DNA of 64,000 bases from contig CAJUGD010000001.1 of assembly GCA_910586205.1 (NCBI GenBank), positions 241,697 to 305,696 of the forward strand, in the 5' to 3' direction. The position numbers were made by a program, and so were the translations under genes. This DNA comes from an uncultured Lachnospiraceae bacterium (GTDB lineage: Bacteria; Bacillota; Clostridia; Lachnospirales; Lachnospiraceae). This document shows positions 63,349 to 64,000 of this stretch, piece by piece. A model generated the notes under the pieces. That model did not search any database. It saw nothing but the letters and a program-made list of their open reading frames with translations, and was not told the DNA's origin. Position 1 is the stretch's first letter; each line of letters begins with the position of its first letter.

Positions 63349-64000
63349 CAATCCCTCTTTTCCGGATAAAAAAATGCTTATAAGGAACCACATTCACCAC
63401 AGGATGGTTAATCCCATGAAACAGGCATCCGTCCTCCCCATAGCAGGTTCCATGATCTGAGCAGCAGATAACAAACCCATTGTCCCGCAGCTCTCTCCAC
63501 ACTTGGAACAACCTGCCAAGTTCTTTATCCACATACCGCAATGCGGCTCTGTGGGTCAGAAGGCTGTCCTCTCTGGCTCCATCCAGATAAAAATAATTGG
63601 GGTAATGGATAGCATCCACATTCAGATAGAGGAAAATCCTTTTTGATTCCTCTGCTTTTTCCAGTTTTTTTAAAATGAAATCCACCTGATTTTTAGCGCT
63701 TTCCTTAACCGTACAGGCAAAGGAAGGTTTCCAGTAGCTTTTTTCAAAATAACCGGGAAACACCTTTCCCAAATCTGATCGTTTATCAAAAAACGAAACG
63801 CCTCCCACGCACCAGGTATCATAACCTGCCTTTCGGAGCCCTTCTATAATGGTGCTTCCCTCATAAGCAAAAGCTCCCTTTGGAGCCTGGTTTCCCATAC
63901 CAATGGATTTGGGGAAAAAGAGCATTTCCCGCTCTGCCAGGCTCTTGGCGTCAAAACGGCAAGGCAGAAAGCCTGCAAACATGGCATGATGAGACGGATA
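63326..64000 (-). CDS. STM4013/SEN3800-type hydrolase, 5' end outside window
   Basis: Open to the right edge (reads YPSHHAMFAGFLPCRFDAKS). About 225 residues of an alkaline-phosphatase-superfamily, sulfatase-like hydrolase: FAYEGSTIIEGLRKAGYDTW, FLYLNVDAIHYPNYFYLDGA, ALRYVDKELGRLF and the metal site CCSDHGTCYGEDG near the end. Sequence and gene order match the STM4013 family of Salmonella-type clusters. It overlaps the next gene by 23 bases. The metal-binding start of the protein lies outside, so activity cannot be judged. Confidence 0.72.
   Translation of the reverse strand, partial: YPSHHAMFAGFLPCRFDAKSLAEREMLFFPKSIGMGNQAPKGAFAYEGSTIIEGLRKAGYDTWCVGGVSFFDKRSDLGKVFPGYFEKSYWKPSFACTVKESAKNQVDFILKKLEKAEESKRIFLYLNVDAIHYPNYFYLDGAREDSLLTHRAALRYVDKELGRLFQVWRELRDNGFVICCSDHGTCYGEDGCLFHGINHPVVNVVPYKHFFIRKRGIDEADISR

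Overview
The window looks like chromosome of a low-to-mid GC Firmicute, most likely a Lachnospiraceae member (Clostridia). Reasons: the rpsL-rpsG-fusA-tuf order with strong AGGAGG-type ribosome binding sites, consensus sigma-A promoters (TTGACA-17-TATAAT), a Csp-like clostridial subtilase, a TIGR04086 membrane protein, TnpV, and clostridial-type excisionase and type I restriction genes. I cannot name a species.

Region 1 (1-11.8 kb) is housekeeping: the 3' end of an HtrA-like protease gene, a ClpX-type ATPase, a Csp-like subtilase (minus), a signal peptidase II homologue, a CNNM/CorC-type membrane protein, two small membrane proteins, then the str operon (S12, S7, EF-G) and tuf (EF-Tu).

Region 2 (11.8-32.7 kb) is an AT-rich genomic island inserted at the 3' end of tuf. 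The last codons, stop codon and downstream sequence of tuf occur three times (about 11692, 29542 and 32562). They act as attL, an internal att and attR, and mark two tandem insertions. The left element holds a frameshifted Ymh/TIGR02391 gene, an Xre regulator, a candidate HEPN gene, an excisionase, an integrase stump, TnpV, a type I restriction-modification locus in which hsdM, hsdS and hsdR are all broken, an intact DUF1016 nuclease, and an intact 1009-residue metallophosphoesterase-STAND NTPase. That last gene is the best candidate for a new defence system here. An IS4-family element with a broken transposase lies beside the internal att. An intact IS1182-family element sits inside the terminator hairpin of that att. 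The second element is reduced to the end of an AlbA_2-type gene.

Region 3 (32.7-39.3 kb) is chromosomal: a secreted subtilase, a D-Ala-D-Ala carboxypeptidase (minus), and a csoR-copA copper operon with a CsoR palindrome in its promoter spacer and a CopZ-like domain at the end of CopA that has its own ribosome binding site.

Region 4 (39.3-60.3 kb) is a long surface-glycan locus on the plus strand: an orphan Wzt-type ABC ATPase, a giant multidomain glycosyltransferase, a full GDP-D-glycero-D-manno-heptose pathway (HddC, HddA, GmhB, GmhA), a GT2 enzyme, three large polytopic GT-C-like proteins, the first three steps of CDP-3,6-dideoxyhexose synthesis (RfbF, RfbG, RfbH), a LicD protein and a GtrB/DPM-like polyprenyl-phosphate glycosyltransferase. 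The sugar-nucleotide enzymes would supply donors. The GtrB-like enzyme would supply a lipid-linked sugar that the GT-C proteins could use outside the cell.

Region 5 (60.4-64 kb, minus) is an STM4013-STM4012-STM4011 cluster (hydrolase plus two radical SAM proteins) of unknown function. Its STM4011 protein carries an extra C-terminal HAD domain. The cluster runs off the right edge.
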